Shown here: in pieces, positions 1 to 8,806 of the stretch | Layout of the letters: each line of letters opens with the position of its first letter | Numbering within the stretch: position 1 is the first letter of the stretch | Source of the DNA: JADGNZ01 sp035995985 | GTDB lineage: Bacteria > Acidobacteriota > Thermoanaerobaculia > Gp7-AA8 | DNA length: 64,000 nucleotides | Assembly: GCA_035995985.1 (NCBI GenBank) | Contig: DASYJY010000035.1 | Location: 1 to 64,000, forward strand | Direction: 5' to 3' | Made by a program: the position numbers and the translations under genes | The notes under the pieces: model-generated | What the model saw: the letters and a program-made list of their open reading frames with translations, nothing else | Databases searched by the model: none | What the model was told of the DNA's origin: nothing

Positions 1-1
1 T

Positions 2-118
2 GAAGCGATGAAGATGGAGCACCAGATCACCGCACCGCGCGATGGGAAGGTCGCCTCCGTCAACTGCAAGGAAGGGGAGATGGTGCAACCCGGTTTGGAC
101 CTCGTGACACTCGCATGA
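2..118 (+). CDS. Biotin carboxyl carrier domain, C-terminal end of an acyl-CoA carboxylase alpha subunit (partial)
   Basis: Only the last 38 codons are in the window. They contain the biotinylation motif EAMKMEH, with lysine as the biotin attachment site, then the short beta-strand tail of a biotinyl domain. The stop TGA overlaps the ATG of the HMG-CoA lyase gene (ATGA), so the two are translationally coupled. HMG-CoA lyase directly downstream suggests methylcrotonyl-CoA carboxylase of leucine breakdown rather than acetyl- or propionyl-CoA carboxylase; that part is inference from context. Confidence 0.85.
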   Translation, partial: EAMKMEHQITAPRDGKVASVNCKEGEMVQPGLDLVTLA

Positions 119-1053
119 AGATCACCATCGATCACGTCCACATCGTCGAAGTCGGTCCGCGCGACGGGCTGCAGAACGAGAAAGTCGTCATCCCCACCGA
201 GGCCAAGATCGACTACATCACGTCGCTCGCGGATGCCGGGCTGACCACGATCGAAGCGGGCGCGTTTGTCAGTCCGAAATGGGTGCCGCAGATGGCCGAC
301 ACCGCCGAGGTCTATCGCAACATTCCGAAAGACCCGGGCGTCGACTATCCCGTGCTCGTGCCGAATATGAAAGGGCTCGATCGCGCCATCGAGACGGGTG
401 TGAAATCGATCTCGATCTTCACCGCGGCGTCCGACACGTTCAACAAGCGCAACATCAATATGTCGATCGACGAATCGTTCGCGAACTACGCGCCGGTCGC
501 CGCGCGTGCGCGTGCCGAGGGGATGCGCGTGCGCGGGTACGTGTCGACGGCGTTCGGCTGCCCGTACGAAGGCGACGTCGCGCCGGAGAAAGTGCTCGAA
601 GTCTCCGCGCGCCTGCTCGACCTCGGATGCTACGAAGTCTCCGTCGGCGACACCATCGGTGTCGGGACGCCGGTGCAGGTTCAGGGCGTGATCGGAATGC
701 TGTTGCAGGTGATTCCGGCCTCGAAGCTGGCCATGCACTTTCACGACACGCGCGGCACCGCGCTCGCGAACACGCTCGCGGCGCTTGAGATGGGAATCGC
801 GATATTCGATGCGTCGTCAGGCGGACTCGGCGGATGTCCCTACGCGCCGGGCGCCAGCGGCAACATGGCCACCGAGGATCTCGTCTACATGCTGGAGAAG
901 ATGGGGATCGACACCGCTGTCGATCTGAACCTGCTCGTGTCTGCGTCACAGATCATCGCGCCGTATCTCGATCATCCGCTGCCGGGACGTTACCTGCAGG
1001 CGTGCACGCGCGCCGCGGCGCCGGTTGCGTCGACGACGGCGACAGTACAATGA
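115..1053 (+). CDS. mvaB: Hydroxymethylglutaryl-CoA lyase
   Basis: Cleaves HMG-CoA to acetoacetate and acetyl-CoA, the last step of leucine degradation; cytosolic TIM-barrel enzyme. The 312-residue protein opens with EVGPRDGLQNE, the substrate and metal-binding strand of the HMGL family. It has the HFHDTRG metal-ligand motif near residue 205 and the GGCPYAPGASGN signature near residue 240 that carries the catalytic loop cysteine. Length is normal for the family. It overlaps the upstream carboxylase by 4 nt, and a thioesterase follows 3 nt after its stop, so the three form one operon. Confidence 0.95.
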   Translation: MKITIDHVHIVEVGPRDGLQNEKVVIPTEAKIDYITSLADAGLTTIEAGAFVSPKWVPQMADTAEVYRNIPKDPGVDYPVLVPNMKGLDRAIETGVKSISIFTAASDTFNKRNINMSIDESFANYAPVAARARAEGMRVRGYVSTAFGCPYEGDVAPEKVLEVSARLLDLGCYEVSVGDTIGVGTPVQVQGVIGMLLQVIPASKLAMHFHDTRGTALANTLAALEMGIAIFDASSGGLGGCPYAPGASGNMATEDLVYMLEKMGIDTAVDLNLLVSASQIIAPYLDHPLPGRYLQACTRAAAPVASTTATVQ

Positions 1054-1056
1054 GCC

Positions 1057-1497
1057 GTGGCTGATTCCGCTCGCTTCGAAGACGGCTGGTACATCGTTCC
1101 CTGGCAGGTCATCTTTCGCGACGTCGACGCGTTCGGCCACGTCAACAACGCCGTCTATCTCACCTACTTCGAGTGGGCGCGCGCGCAGCTCTGGTTCGCG
1201 CTGACCGGCGCGGCGGGATTGCCGACCGACATTGGATTCATCGTCGCGCGCGCCGAGGTCGACTTCAAGCTGCAGATCGGGATGGAGCCGATCGACATCT
1301 GCATCCGCATCTCCGAAATGCGCGGCACATCGTTCGACACCGTCTACGAAATCCGCAAACGCGGTGGCAAGGTGGCGGCGACCGGGAAGGTCGTCGTCGT
1401 CCTCTTCGACTGGAAGGCGCAGACGAAGATGCCGATCAGCGGCGAGCTGCGGCAGAAGGTGCACGCGTTTCAGCAGGAGACGCCGAAATCCATTTGA
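1057..1497 (+). CDS. Acyl-CoA thioesterase of the 4HBT/hotdog family
   Basis: A 146-residue hotdog-fold protein. The motif DVDAFGHVNNAVYLTYFEWAR near residues 24-44 is the 4-hydroxybenzoyl-CoA thioesterase signature, with the aspartate acting as catalytic residue in this family. It probably hydrolyses short or branched acyl-CoA esters and would fit an overflow role next to leucine-catabolic genes. The GTG start lies 3 nt behind the mvaB stop. The exact substrate cannot be read from sequence. Confidence 0.85.
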   Translation: MADSARFEDGWYIVPWQVIFRDVDAFGHVNNAVYLTYFEWARAQLWFALTGAAGLPTDIGFIVARAEVDFKLQIGMEPIDICIRISEMRGTSFDTVYEIRKRGGKVAATGKVVVVLFDWKAQTKMPISGELRQKVHAFQQETPKSI

Positions 1498-1539
1498 TAC
1501 ACTCCCGGCCTCAATTCACGGCCGCGGCGGAGCTTCCTC

Positions 1540-2247
1540 GTGATTACCGGGTTCAATACCGACATCAAGCACAACGAGAAGGTCTACCACATCCAGACCG
1601 AGGACAAAGGGCTCCAGAACCCTTACATCGAGTCGCTTGTCTACGTCGGCGGTGAGATTCTCGCGTCGAAAAAAACGTCGTATGCGGAGCAGGCCGGCGC
1701 CGGCGTGGACGAGAAGTGGATCGGCAGTCTGATGGAGCAGCAGCATCGGACCATGATCGCCGCTATCAAGCGCGGACGCTTCGACGTCACCGCCGATGTG
1801 ACGAAATCGACGCCGCGTCCGATGATGTCAGCGCCGATGCCCGGGCCGACGCGTGTGGAACCGCCGCCGCCGCTGGCCATCGACGAAGAGCGGACGCTCG
1901 ATCAGGTCATCATCGACTACCTCGCCTCCGAGGCCGAGAGCGAGCACCTCGAACTGTCGCTGATGAGCAGCACCGAGTTCTACGCCGGATTGCCGGTCGA
2001 GCTGCGCGTAGCGGCGAAGAAAAGCCTTTCACAGAGTCCGATCGCCGCCGCGGCGATCGAGGTGAAAGTGATCTCCACCGTCGAGCCGCCGCGCGTCATC
2101 TTCCGCGGCAAGACCGCCGCCGACGGCACGACCGTGATCCGCTGCGACATCCCGCAATTCGCCGAGGGAACGGCGGCCATCATCATTTCGGCGTCGAGTC
2201 CGATCGGTAATGATGAGGTGAAGCAGTTGGTGAAGAGAAAGAAATAG
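1540..2247 (+). CDS. Conserved protein of unknown function
   Basis: A 235-residue protein with GTG start; GGAG lies about 8 nt upstream. The N-terminal half begins VITGFNTDIKHNEKVYHIQT and reads like a compact soluble domain. A proline-rich linker near residues 90-115 leads to a C-terminal part (about 150-225) with the alternating strand pattern of an Ig-like or carboxypeptidase-regulatory fold. No signal peptide or membrane segment is seen. It lies 42 nt behind the thioesterase gene and could be the last gene of that operon. I do not recognise a function. Confidence 0.7.
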   Translation: MITGFNTDIKHNEKVYHIQTEDKGLQNPYIESLVYVGGEILASKKTSYAEQAGAGVDEKWIGSLMEQQHRTMIAAIKRGRFDVTADVTKSTPRPMMSAPMPGPTRVEPPPPLAIDEERTLDQVIIDYLASEAESEHLELSLMSSTEFYAGLPVELRVAAKKSLSQSPIAAAAIEVKVISTVEPPRVIFRGKTAADGTTVIRCDIPQFAEGTAAIIISASSPIGNDEVKQLVKRKK

Positions 2248-2359
2248 CTCTTAGCTCTTAGCTGTGAGCTCTTAGGGGCGACCGCTCCGCGCGACACCCG
2301 ACACCCCGACACCCCGACACCCTGATCCCCTAACAGCTAAGAGCTAACAGCCAATAGCT
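2246..2359. repeat. Palindromic short-tandem-repeat array (TTAGCTC and CGACACCC words)
   Basis: Left arm 2246-2275 is built of the 7-mer TTAGCTC and variants. The right arm 2329-2359 carries the inverse complement words, so the arms can pair. Between them, at about 2292-2322, lie four tandem copies of a 7-8 bp CGACACC(C) word. The array fills most of the gap between two plus-strand genes. It belongs to the same style of element as those near 34.8, 35.7, 39.7 and 57.3 kb. Confidence 0.8.
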
Positions 2360-2392
2360 GGTCCCCTTCCTGCAAAAGCACCTCATTCCGCA

Positions 2393-4825
2393 ATGCTTCG
2401 GCATCGTTTTACTCGAGCTCTGACACTCATCGCCGCACTGGTGGCGGTGACGTATCTCCTCATCAGCCTCTATCTGCCGTCGTCTCGTTGGCTCATCTTC
2501 GGCGTCGACAAACACACGGGCGTCGTCCGCGTCGTGCAGCAGTCGGTCACATTTCTGCCGCCCCACCAATTCTTCCGGCTGAAGTTCGAGCGCCGCGAAG
2601 GCGCCGCGCAGCGCGACGGCATCATTCGCATCACGTCGAAGGAAGGCGTGCCGGTCACCGTCTACTACCGGCTGCGCTTCGGCATCTCCGGCGATCGACT
2701 GCCCGACGCGCCGCGGATGGTCGACGAGGGATGGAACGGCTGGATTCGGGCGCGCGTCGCCGAGGCTGTCTCGGCGGTGACGCAGCAGATACCGATCGAA
2801 GATCTGCTCTCACCCAACTCATCGTTCAACTCGCAACGCGAACCGTTGCGGAAGACGGTCGCTAATCACCTCGCGCGCAGCGGACTGAAAGTCACCGCAT
2901 TCGAGGTGGCGCGATTCGAAGCCGACAAAGACGCGCTCCTCCGCGTCAAACGCGCCGAGCTCCGGCGCGACGCGCGCAGTGCGCCGTCGCGCGTGGTCGT
3001 CTTCGCCATCGACGGCGCCGATTGGGAGCTCCTCCACGAGCTCGCCGACGACGGCCGCATCCCGAACATCAAAGCGCTGGCCAGCGGTGGCACGGCGGGA
3101 TCGCTGCAAACTATCCAGCCGACGGTGTCGCCGATGGTCTGGACCACCGTCGCCACCGGCCTCACGCCCGACCGTCACGGCGTCATCGACTTCATGGACA
3201 CCGCGCATCACACGCCGGTCGATGCGTACACACGGCGCGTTCCCGCGATCTGGGATATCGCCGACGCCTTCGGCCGCCAGTCCCTCATCGCCGGCTGGTG
3301 GACGTCGTGGCCGGCTACCGCACCGAACAGCATCTTCTACGACATGCCGGTCGATCAGTCGGCCACCGCGGTTTATCCCGCCGAGCTCACCGATCGCGTC
3401 ACCGCGCTGGCCGTCCCGCCGGAAACCGTCGGCTATCCGCAGGTGCGGCGCTTTCTCAACATCGCGCCGGCCGAATGGGACGCCGCCGTCAACGCCAACA
3501 ATCCCGCCGATCCGGTCGTCATCTTTCGCCGCATCCTCGCGAAAACCTGGAACGACCATCGCGTGGCCATCAATCTCTACAACGATCAGCGGCAGCACGG
3601 ACAAGACCCGATGCTGACGATGGTTTCGTACGAAGGCACGGACGCCGTCAATCACCTCTTCGCGCCGTTTCATCCGCCGTATCGCGAAGGCATCAGCGAG
3701 CAGAACTACCGCAAGTTCTGGCCGGCCGTGGCGAATTACTACTCCGAAGTCGACCGGCTGATCGGCGAGTGGATGGGCGTGCTGCCACGCGACACGACCG
3801 TCATGATCGTGTCGTCGTACGGCTTCCGCTGGGGCAAGACCCGGCCGCGCACCATGCCCAACGGCGGCGCCGCGCTTTCCGACCACCGCAATCCCGGCAT
3901 CTTCATCGCCTACGGTCCGCACGTCGCGCCGAATCGCGCCACGCATCCGATGTCGGTTTACGACATCACGCCTACGATTCTCTCTCTCCTCGGCTTGCCG
4001 CTGTCGATGGAGATGCCAGGCCACGCCGCCGATTGGGCGTTCCGCGACATCGCGCCGATCACCTCGGTGCGCGTGGTGAGCTACGGAGAGTTCGTCGGCA
4101 GCAAGCCGGTCAGAACCAGCGCGCCCGTCGCTGCTCCCGCCTACGCGCAGGAGTTGCAGGCCATCGGTCATCTCAACGATCCGTCACGCAATTTGACGCC
4201 GGTGCTCGAGGATGAGGACCAGACCCAGCGCGCCGCCACGCCGCTATCTCCGGAGCGCCTCGGTCAATACGCGTACTACAACAACCTCGGCATCCAGCTT
4301 CGGTCGAAGGGAAAGATGAGCGATGCGGTCGATGCCTTCGACCGGGCCATCGACATCAATCCAACAAGCCCCGTTCCGCATCTGAATGAAGCGATGACGA
4401 TGTTCGACCGCCAGCAGTACACGGCTGCCGATGATCAGTTTCTGAAGGCCGTGGCCCTCGGCCTGCCGAACGCGGAGAAGTACTTCATCGACTTCGCTGC
4501 GCTCTACCGCGATCACAACATGAACGCGCGCGCGATCTTGCTGCTGTACCAGGGACGCAAGCTCTTCCCGCAGTCGTACCTGATCGGCGCAAACCTCGGC
4601 TCCGCACTCCTGGCCGCGCAGCGCTACACCGAAGGCGTCCCCGAGCTCGTTCGCGCCCTCGGCCTGCAACCGTCATCGACGCTCGCCCTCAACAACCTCG
4701 GCCTCTTCTACGCGAAACAAAACGACTACGGCCGCGCACTCGATTACTGGAATCGCTCGCTCTCGATCGAGCCGCACCAGCCTCAAATCCGGGACGCCGC
4801 GGTGGCGGCAAGATCGCGGTTATAA
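2393..4825 (+). CDS. Membrane-anchored SPFH-like / type I phosphodiesterase (alkaline phosphatase fold) / TPR fusion
   Basis: An 810-residue protein. Residues 8-27 form a signal anchor. Residues 35-195 resemble an SPFH/band-7 domain: basic strand-rich start, a VPVTVYYRL strand, and a helical end LLRVKRAELRRDA. From residue 203 a phosphodiesterase/nucleotide pyrophosphatase domain starts with VFAIDGADW (metal Asp), then SPMVWTTVATGL (nucleophile Thr) and DRHGV. Further metal-ligand regions lie near GTDAVNHLF and SDHRNPG. TPR units occupy about 620-800. The likely role is an extracytoplasmic phosphodiester or phosphotransfer hydrolase on lipid or glycan substrates. The domain order is unusual; the substrate is unknown. 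Confidence 0.8.
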   Translation: MLRHRFTRALTLIAALVAVTYLLISLYLPSSRWLIFGVDKHTGVVRVVQQSVTFLPPHQFFRLKFERREGAAQRDGIIRITSKEGVPVTVYYRLRFGISGDRLPDAPRMVDEGWNGWIRARVAEAVSAVTQQIPIEDLLSPNSSFNSQREPLRKTVANHLARSGLKVTAFEVARFEADKDALLRVKRAELRRDARSAPSRVVVFAIDGADWELLHELADDGRIPNIKALASGGTAGSLQTIQPTVSPMVWTTVATGLTPDRHGVIDFMDTAHHTPVDAYTRRVPAIWDIADAFGRQSLIAGWWTSWPATAPNSIFYDMPVDQSATAVYPAELTDRVTALAVPPETVGYPQVRRFLNIAPAEWDAAVNANNPADPVVIFRRILAKTWNDHRVAINLYNDQRQHGQDPMLTMVSYEGTDAVNHLFAPFHPPYREGISEQNYRKFWPAVANYYSEVDRLIGEWMGVLPRDTTVMIVSSYGFRWGKTRPRTMPNGGAALSDHRNPGIFIAYGPHVAPNRATHPMSVYDITPTILSLLGLPLSMEMPGHAADWAFRDIAPITSVRVVSYGEFVGSKPVRTSAPVAAPAYAQELQAIGHLNDPSRNLTPVLEDEDQTQRAATPLSPERLGQYAYYNNLGIQLRSKGKMSDAVDAFDRAIDINPTSPVPHLNEAMTMFDRQQYTAADDQFLKAVALGLPNAEKYFIDFAALYRDHNMNARAILLLYQGRKLFPQSYLIGANLGSALLAAQRYTEGVPELVRALGLQPSSTLALNNLGLFYAKQNDYGRALDYWNRSLSIEPHQPQIRDAAVAARSRL

Positions 4826-4831
4826 ACGCTT

Positions 4832-4859
4832 TTCTCCGCGTCCCCGCGCCTCCGCGTGA
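4832..4859. repeat. Octamer repeat array (TCTCCGCG family), single arm
   Basis: Three tandem 8-bp words of the TCTCCGCG / TCCCCGCG / CCTCCGCG type lie between two convergent genes. They match the right arms of the longer palindromes at 42366-42438 and 55163-55224. No left arm is present here, so this is a half-element. Confidence 0.75.
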
Positions 4860-7232
4860 CTACATCGCGTCGAACAACTTCAGAATCCGCTTGTACTCAT
4901 CTGCCCAACTGGTCGGCTCGACGAATCCGTGGTTCTCGACCGGGTACGGCGCGATCTCCCAATTCGTTTTCCGCAACTCGATCAGGCGCTGCGCGAGGCG
5001 GACGCTGTCCTGGAAATGAACGTTCGTGTCGACCATGCCGTGGCAGATCAGCAAGTGTCCTTTCAAGCCCTGCGCGAAGTAGATCGGCGATGACTTCCGA
5101 TACGCCTCGGCGTCGGTCTGCGGCAGATTGAGGATGTTCGACGTGTAGGGATGGTTGTACGCGGCCCAATCGGTGACGGGACGCAGCGCGGCGCCGGTCG
5201 CGAAAACGTCCGGCGTCGTAAACATCGCCATCAGCGTGATGAAGCCGCCGTAGCTTCCGCCGTAGATGCCGATGCGTTTCGGATCGACGCCGTGCGTCTT
5301 CACCAGCCACTTCGCGGCATCGACGTTGTCTTCGAGATCCTTCCCGCCCATATGCCGGTAGATTGCCGTGCGCCAATCGCGTCCGTAGCCGCGCGAGCCG
5401 CGGTAGTCGATATCGAGCACGAGGTAGCCCTTCGACATCAGCAGGTGATGAAACATGTATTCATGCGCGTAGCTGGACCAGAAGCGATTCACGTTCTGCA
5501 GATAGCCCGCGCCGTGGACGAAGATGACCGCGTGTCCGCCCTTCCAGTTCGCCGGTTTGTAGATGCGCGCCGGCACCTCCACACCGTCGCGCGCCGGCAC
5601 GCGAACGATGGGAACATCGAGCCACTTAAAGTTCGCAAAGTCGGGTGCGGGCGACGTCGTAACGCGCTTGCTGCTGACGTACAACTCCGGCGGTTTGTTG
5701 GTGTACGAGTAGACGTCCGCGATCGAGTTACCGTCCGGCGAGACGACCGCTTCGTTGTTGCCGTCCATCGTCGTCAGCTTCGCCGACGTTCCGCCGGCGA
5801 CCGGAATCCGATACACGTGACGAACGAACGGACTCTCCTCGCTGGTCGTGAGGTAGAACGATTTCTTGTCGTCCGAAAGCACCGCGGAATCGACTTCCCA
5901 CTTGCCGCTGGTGAGCTGCTTCGGCGCGCCGCCGCTGACCGGCACTTCGTACAAGTGCATGAAACCGGTAGCCTCGGACAAGTAATAGATGGTGTCGTTG
6001 TTTGCCCAGCCGAACGACTGCGCGTCGGCAAAACGGAGCCACGCGTCGTCGTGCATGGTCACGATCGTGCGGCCCTTGGCGGTGGCGGGATCGAACTCCA
6101 TAATCCACGCGTCTTTGTTGTCGGAGGAGCGGACGACGACGAACGCGTGCTTGCCATCCTCCGACCAGACTGGCGCGCGAAGATTGACCTCCCGCTCTTT
6201 CGGCTCAGCACTCTTCTCGGTTTTCTGCTCGCTCGCTTTCCCCTGCTCCTCGGCCGTGGCGCTCGTGACGGCCTTCTGCGGTTCGGCCGCGGGCAACGGT
6301 TTCATTCCGTGATCGAACCACTTCACCTCGCCATTCGTCGCGCTGACCACCGCAACGCGCGACGGCAGCAGCGCATCACCAACCTTCTCCCTGCCGGGAA
6401 TCGTGTCGGTGTACACGGCCTCGGTGATGTAATTCGGAACGATCGTCTTCTTCGCTTTCTCCGACTCGTTGTTGATGACCAGGACGATCGTTTTTCCATC
6501 CGGCGAAAGCCGTGCGTTCACGACGGTCTGCTTCTTGTCGAGTTTGAACGGCTTGATCGGATGCTCGCGCTTCCGCTTCGCCTCGTCCTCCTCGCGCTTC
6601 TTCGCCTTCCGATCGACGATATCGAGCAGCTTCCGCTCCTCGGCTTTGATGTACTCCTGACTCGCGGTCCCTTTCTTCGCGGCGTCGTCCCACAGCGTCA
6701 CGTTCGAGCCTTTGTCATCCGGCGCGACGATGTTCGTCAGCTGCGTGATCGATCCGTTTGCGAGATCGATGGCGAAGACGTTGTTGGCGCGGACGAACGT
6801 CACGCGCGTTTCATCGAATGTGAATTGCGGCGCAGACTCGACGTCGTTCGTCTGCGTCAGCGCGCGGCGTTTGTTCGTCGCGGAATCCCACACATAAACG
6901 TCCGCGTCGTCAAGGTAGACGCCGCGATGTTTGTCGCGTGTCCACTGCGCATTCGCGGGCGGCGCATCCTTCTTTTCGTCATCGCTCAGTTTGCGAAGTC
7001 CGCTGCCGTCGCGATTGACGACGTACGTGTCGCGATCGTGCTCCAGCGTGTCGGTGTAGAGCTTCCACGAAAAGTAGACGTGCTGGCCATCCGGCGACCA
7101 CCGCACATCCTCGGGCGTCCAGCCGTAAAGGCCCGGCCCGCGCATGATGTTGTCGATGGAAAGATCGAATTGCTGCGCGGCGGCAGCAAGCGCAATGACG
7201 GCAAAAAGAAGAGCGATCGCGATCCGTTTCAT
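4860..7232 (-). CDS. Secreted S9 prolyl-oligopeptidase-family peptidase (dipeptidyl/acylaminoacyl peptidase type)
   Basis: A 790-residue protein. Signal peptide at residues 1-19 (MKRIAIALLFAVIALAAAAQ). A TolB/DPP-like beta-propeller with repeated SPDG motifs spans about 40-530, and an alpha/beta hydrolase domain covers 560-790. The catalytic triad is visible: Ser660 in GGSYGGF, Asp735 in GMVDTNVHF, His768 in ENHGF. A charged, lysine-rich insertion near residues 205-240 and another near 320-345 interrupt the propeller. Probably a periplasmic or secreted peptidase for peptide scavenging. The only partner in sight is the convergent phosphodiesterase. Confidence 0.93.
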   Translation of the reverse strand: MKRIAIALLFAVIALAAAAQQFDLSIDNIMRGPGLYGWTPEDVRWSPDGQHVYFSWKLYTDTLEHDRDTYVVNRDGSGLRKLSDDEKKDAPPANAQWTRDKHRGVYLDDADVYVWDSATNKRRALTQTNDVESAPQFTFDETRVTFVRANNVFAIDLANGSITQLTNIVAPDDKGSNVTLWDDAAKKGTASQEYIKAEERKLLDIVDRKAKKREEDEAKRKREHPIKPFKLDKKQTVVNARLSPDGKTIVLVINNESEKAKKTIVPNYITEAVYTDTIPGREKVGDALLPSRVAVVSATNGEVKWFDHGMKPLPAAEPQKAVTSATAEEQGKASEQKTEKSAEPKEREVNLRAPVWSEDGKHAFVVVRSSDNKDAWIMEFDPATAKGRTIVTMHDDAWLRFADAQSFGWANNDTIYYLSEATGFMHLYEVPVSGGAPKQLTSGKWEVDSAVLSDDKKSFYLTTSEESPFVRHVYRIPVAGGTSAKLTTMDGNNEAVVSPDGNSIADVYSYTNKPPELYVSSKRVTTSPAPDFANFKWLDVPIVRVPARDGVEVPARIYKPANWKGGHAVIFVHGAGYLQNVNRFWSSYAHEYMFHHLLMSKGYLVLDIDYRGSRGYGRDWRTAIYRHMGGKDLEDNVDAAKWLVKTHGVDPKRIGIYGGSYGGFITLMAMFTTPDVFATGAALRPVTDWAAYNHPYTSNILNLPQTDAEAYRKSSPIYFAQGLKGHLLICHGMVDTNVHFQDSVRLAQRLIELRKTNWEIAPYPVENHGFVEPTSWADEYKRILKLFDAM

Positions 7233-7268
7233 GCCGCGTATCGTAATCGGAGCCGCGCGCGCGACGCG

Positions 7269-7811
7269 TTACACCGTCGTACCGATAACCACCGGCAGCT
7301 CCAGCGCCACCGCAGCCGCATTCACGACCGCCGCGATCCGCACCGCGTCGACGACGTGATCCTCGGTCAGTCCGCCGTCGATCACGGCCGCTTCGTGCGA
7401 ACGGATGCACATCTCGCAGCCGTTGATCGCGCTGACGGCGAGGCAGAAAAGCTCGAAGTCCACTTTGTTCGTGGCCGGCTTGGCGATGCGCTGCATGCGC
7501 AGCCGCGCCGGCTTCGCCTCGTAGGACGGCTTGCCGACCATGTGCTTGAAGCGGTAGTAGACGTTGTTCATCGCCATCAGCGACGCCGAGGCGAGCGCGT
7601 CGTCGATCACGGCGTCGCCGGCTTCGTCGCGCGCGTCAGCGAGCATGGCGTCGAGCAACTCAGGGTTGCGGGCAGCGGCCGCCGAAGCGACCGCCACCCC
7701 CCACCGCTGCGCCGCCGTGAGCGTGACCGACTGCATCACGCTCTGCAGATTGAGTTTCGTATCGCGCGCGTTTTCGGGCAGACGCGCGCGCAGCGATTCG
7801 ACGGCGCTCAT
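7269..7811 (-). CDS. ahpD: Alkyl hydroperoxidase D (AhpD-type carboxymuconolactone decarboxylase family)
   Basis: A 180-residue all-helical protein with the catalytic motif NGCEMCIRSHE. The CxxC pair and the histidine four residues after the second cysteine match the AhpD active site, which takes electrons from a lipoyl carrier and reduces AhpC. It starts 4 nt behind ahpC and is the last gene of the perR-ahpC-ahpD operon. Its partner AhpC has the C-terminal CxC typical of AhpD-dependent peroxiredoxins, which supports the pairing. Confidence 0.93.
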   Translation of the reverse strand: MSAVESLRARLPENARDTKLNLQSVMQSVTLTAAQRWGVAVASAAAARNPELLDAMLADARDEAGDAVIDDALASASLMAMNNVYYRFKHMVGKPSYEAKPARLRMQRIAKPATNKVDFELFCLAVSAINGCEMCIRSHEAAVIDGGLTEDHVVDAVRIAAVVNAAAVALELPVVIGTTV

Positions 7812-7815
7812 GTGC

Positions 7816-8358
7816 TTACGCCGCTCCCAGCGTTTCCTGGCCCGGGCGCCAGTTGCACGGGCAGAGCTCGTCGCTCTGCAGCGCGTCGAGCGCGCGGATC
7901 ACTTCGTCGACGTTGCGGCCGACCGAAAGATCGTTCGCGTTGACCCAGCGGATGATGCCGTCCGGATCGACGATGAACGTCACGCGAATCGCCGCGCCGG
8001 CCTGCGGATGAAGAATGCCGAGTTGCATGGCAAACGCCGGCGTGATGTAGACCAGCGGCGTCTTCACATCCTTCAGATCGGGATGCGAAACGCGCCAGGC
8101 CAGGTGCGAGTGCTCGTTGTCAGTGCTGCCGCCGAGGACCACGGCATCACGGTCGGCGAAGTCGCCGCCTTTCTTGCCGAACTCCACAATCTCAGTCGGG
8201 CAGATGAACGTGAAATCCTTCGGGTAGGCGTAGAACACGAGCCACTTTCCAGCGTTGTCCTTCGTGCTGATGGTCGTGAACTCCTTCCCCTTCTCCGTCC
8301 CGACGGACGCCTTCAGTTTGTACTCCGGAAACTTGTCTCCAACGGTAAGCATGGGCAT
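7816..8358 (-). CDS. ahpC: Alkyl hydroperoxide reductase C, AhpD-dependent type
   Basis: A 180-residue peroxiredoxin reducing H2O2 and organic peroxides. The peroxidatic Cys53 sits in DFTFICPTEI. The C-terminus has ELCPCNWRPGQ, the double resolving CxC arrangement seen in actinobacterial AhpC proteins that are recycled by AhpD rather than AhpF. An AAGGAG site about 12 nt upstream supports the ATG. It lies 33 nt behind perR and 4 nt before ahpD, so peroxide control by PerR is expected. Confidence 0.95.
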   Translation of the reverse strand: MPMLTVGDKFPEYKLKASVGTEKGKEFTTISTKDNAGKWLVFYAYPKDFTFICPTEIVEFGKKGGDFADRDAVVLGGSTDNEHSHLAWRVSHPDLKDVKTPLVYITPAFAMQLGILHPQAGAAIRVTFIVDPDGIIRWVNANDLSVGRNVDEVIRALDALQSDELCPCNWRPGQETLGAA

Positions 8359-8391
8359 GTTGCGTTTACTCTCCTTCTTTGATTTACAAAA

Positions 8392-8799
8392 TCAGGACTT
8401 GCGCCGGACGTTCTTGCGAACCCCGTGCATGACCACTTGGTAATCGTGAATCTCGAATCCCTTCAGCGTCTCGATGTTGCAGACCTGGACCTTGTCCCAC
8501 GGGATGTCGTGAATCGCGCCGCTCTCGTCGACGAGATGATGGTGCCGATCGACGTTCGGATCGAACACCACGCTGTCCTCGGCCAGCGCGAGCGCACGCA
8601 ACAACCCTTTCTCGACGAAGAGGTTGAGCGTGTTGTAGACCGTGGCGCGAGAGATGTACGGCACGCGGGCCTTGACCCGCGTCCAGACGAGGTCGGCCGA
8701 GGGATGCTCGACGGTCTTGAGCACGTAGTCCGCCACTGCGACGCGTTGCGCCGAGGGCTGGATGCCGTGCTCCTGAAGAATGGTCACGCTGTCGCGCAT
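8392..8799 (-). CDS. perR: Fur-family peroxide regulator, PerR-like, lacking the structural Cys4 zinc site
   Basis: A 135-residue Fur-family repressor: winged-helix part (ISRATVYNTLNLF is the recognition helix) and a dimerisation half with VVFDPNVDRHHHLVDE. The Asp and His cluster fits the regulatory metal site. Where most family members carry CxxC after HHH, this one has VDESGAI, and only one cysteine remains (VQVCNIE), so the structural zinc site is missing. Position at the head of ahpC-ahpD makes a PerR role much more likely than Fur or Zur. A palindromic operator lies 8 nt before its start codon. Confidence 0.88.
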   Translation of the reverse strand: MRDSVTILQEHGIQPSAQRVAVADYVLKTVEHPSADLVWTRVKARVPYISRATVYNTLNLFVEKGLLRALALAEDSVVFDPNVDRHHHLVDESGAIHDIPWDKVQVCNIETLKGFEIHDYQVVMHGVRKNVRRKS

Positions 8800-8806
8800 G
8801 GGATGG

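Noticed and set aside
5151..7943. A 930-codon open frame on the plus strand
   Set aside because: It is antisense to the S9 peptidase and ahpD, is Arg/Val-rich with no domain, and its product has the composition typical of antisense frames in GC-rich genes.
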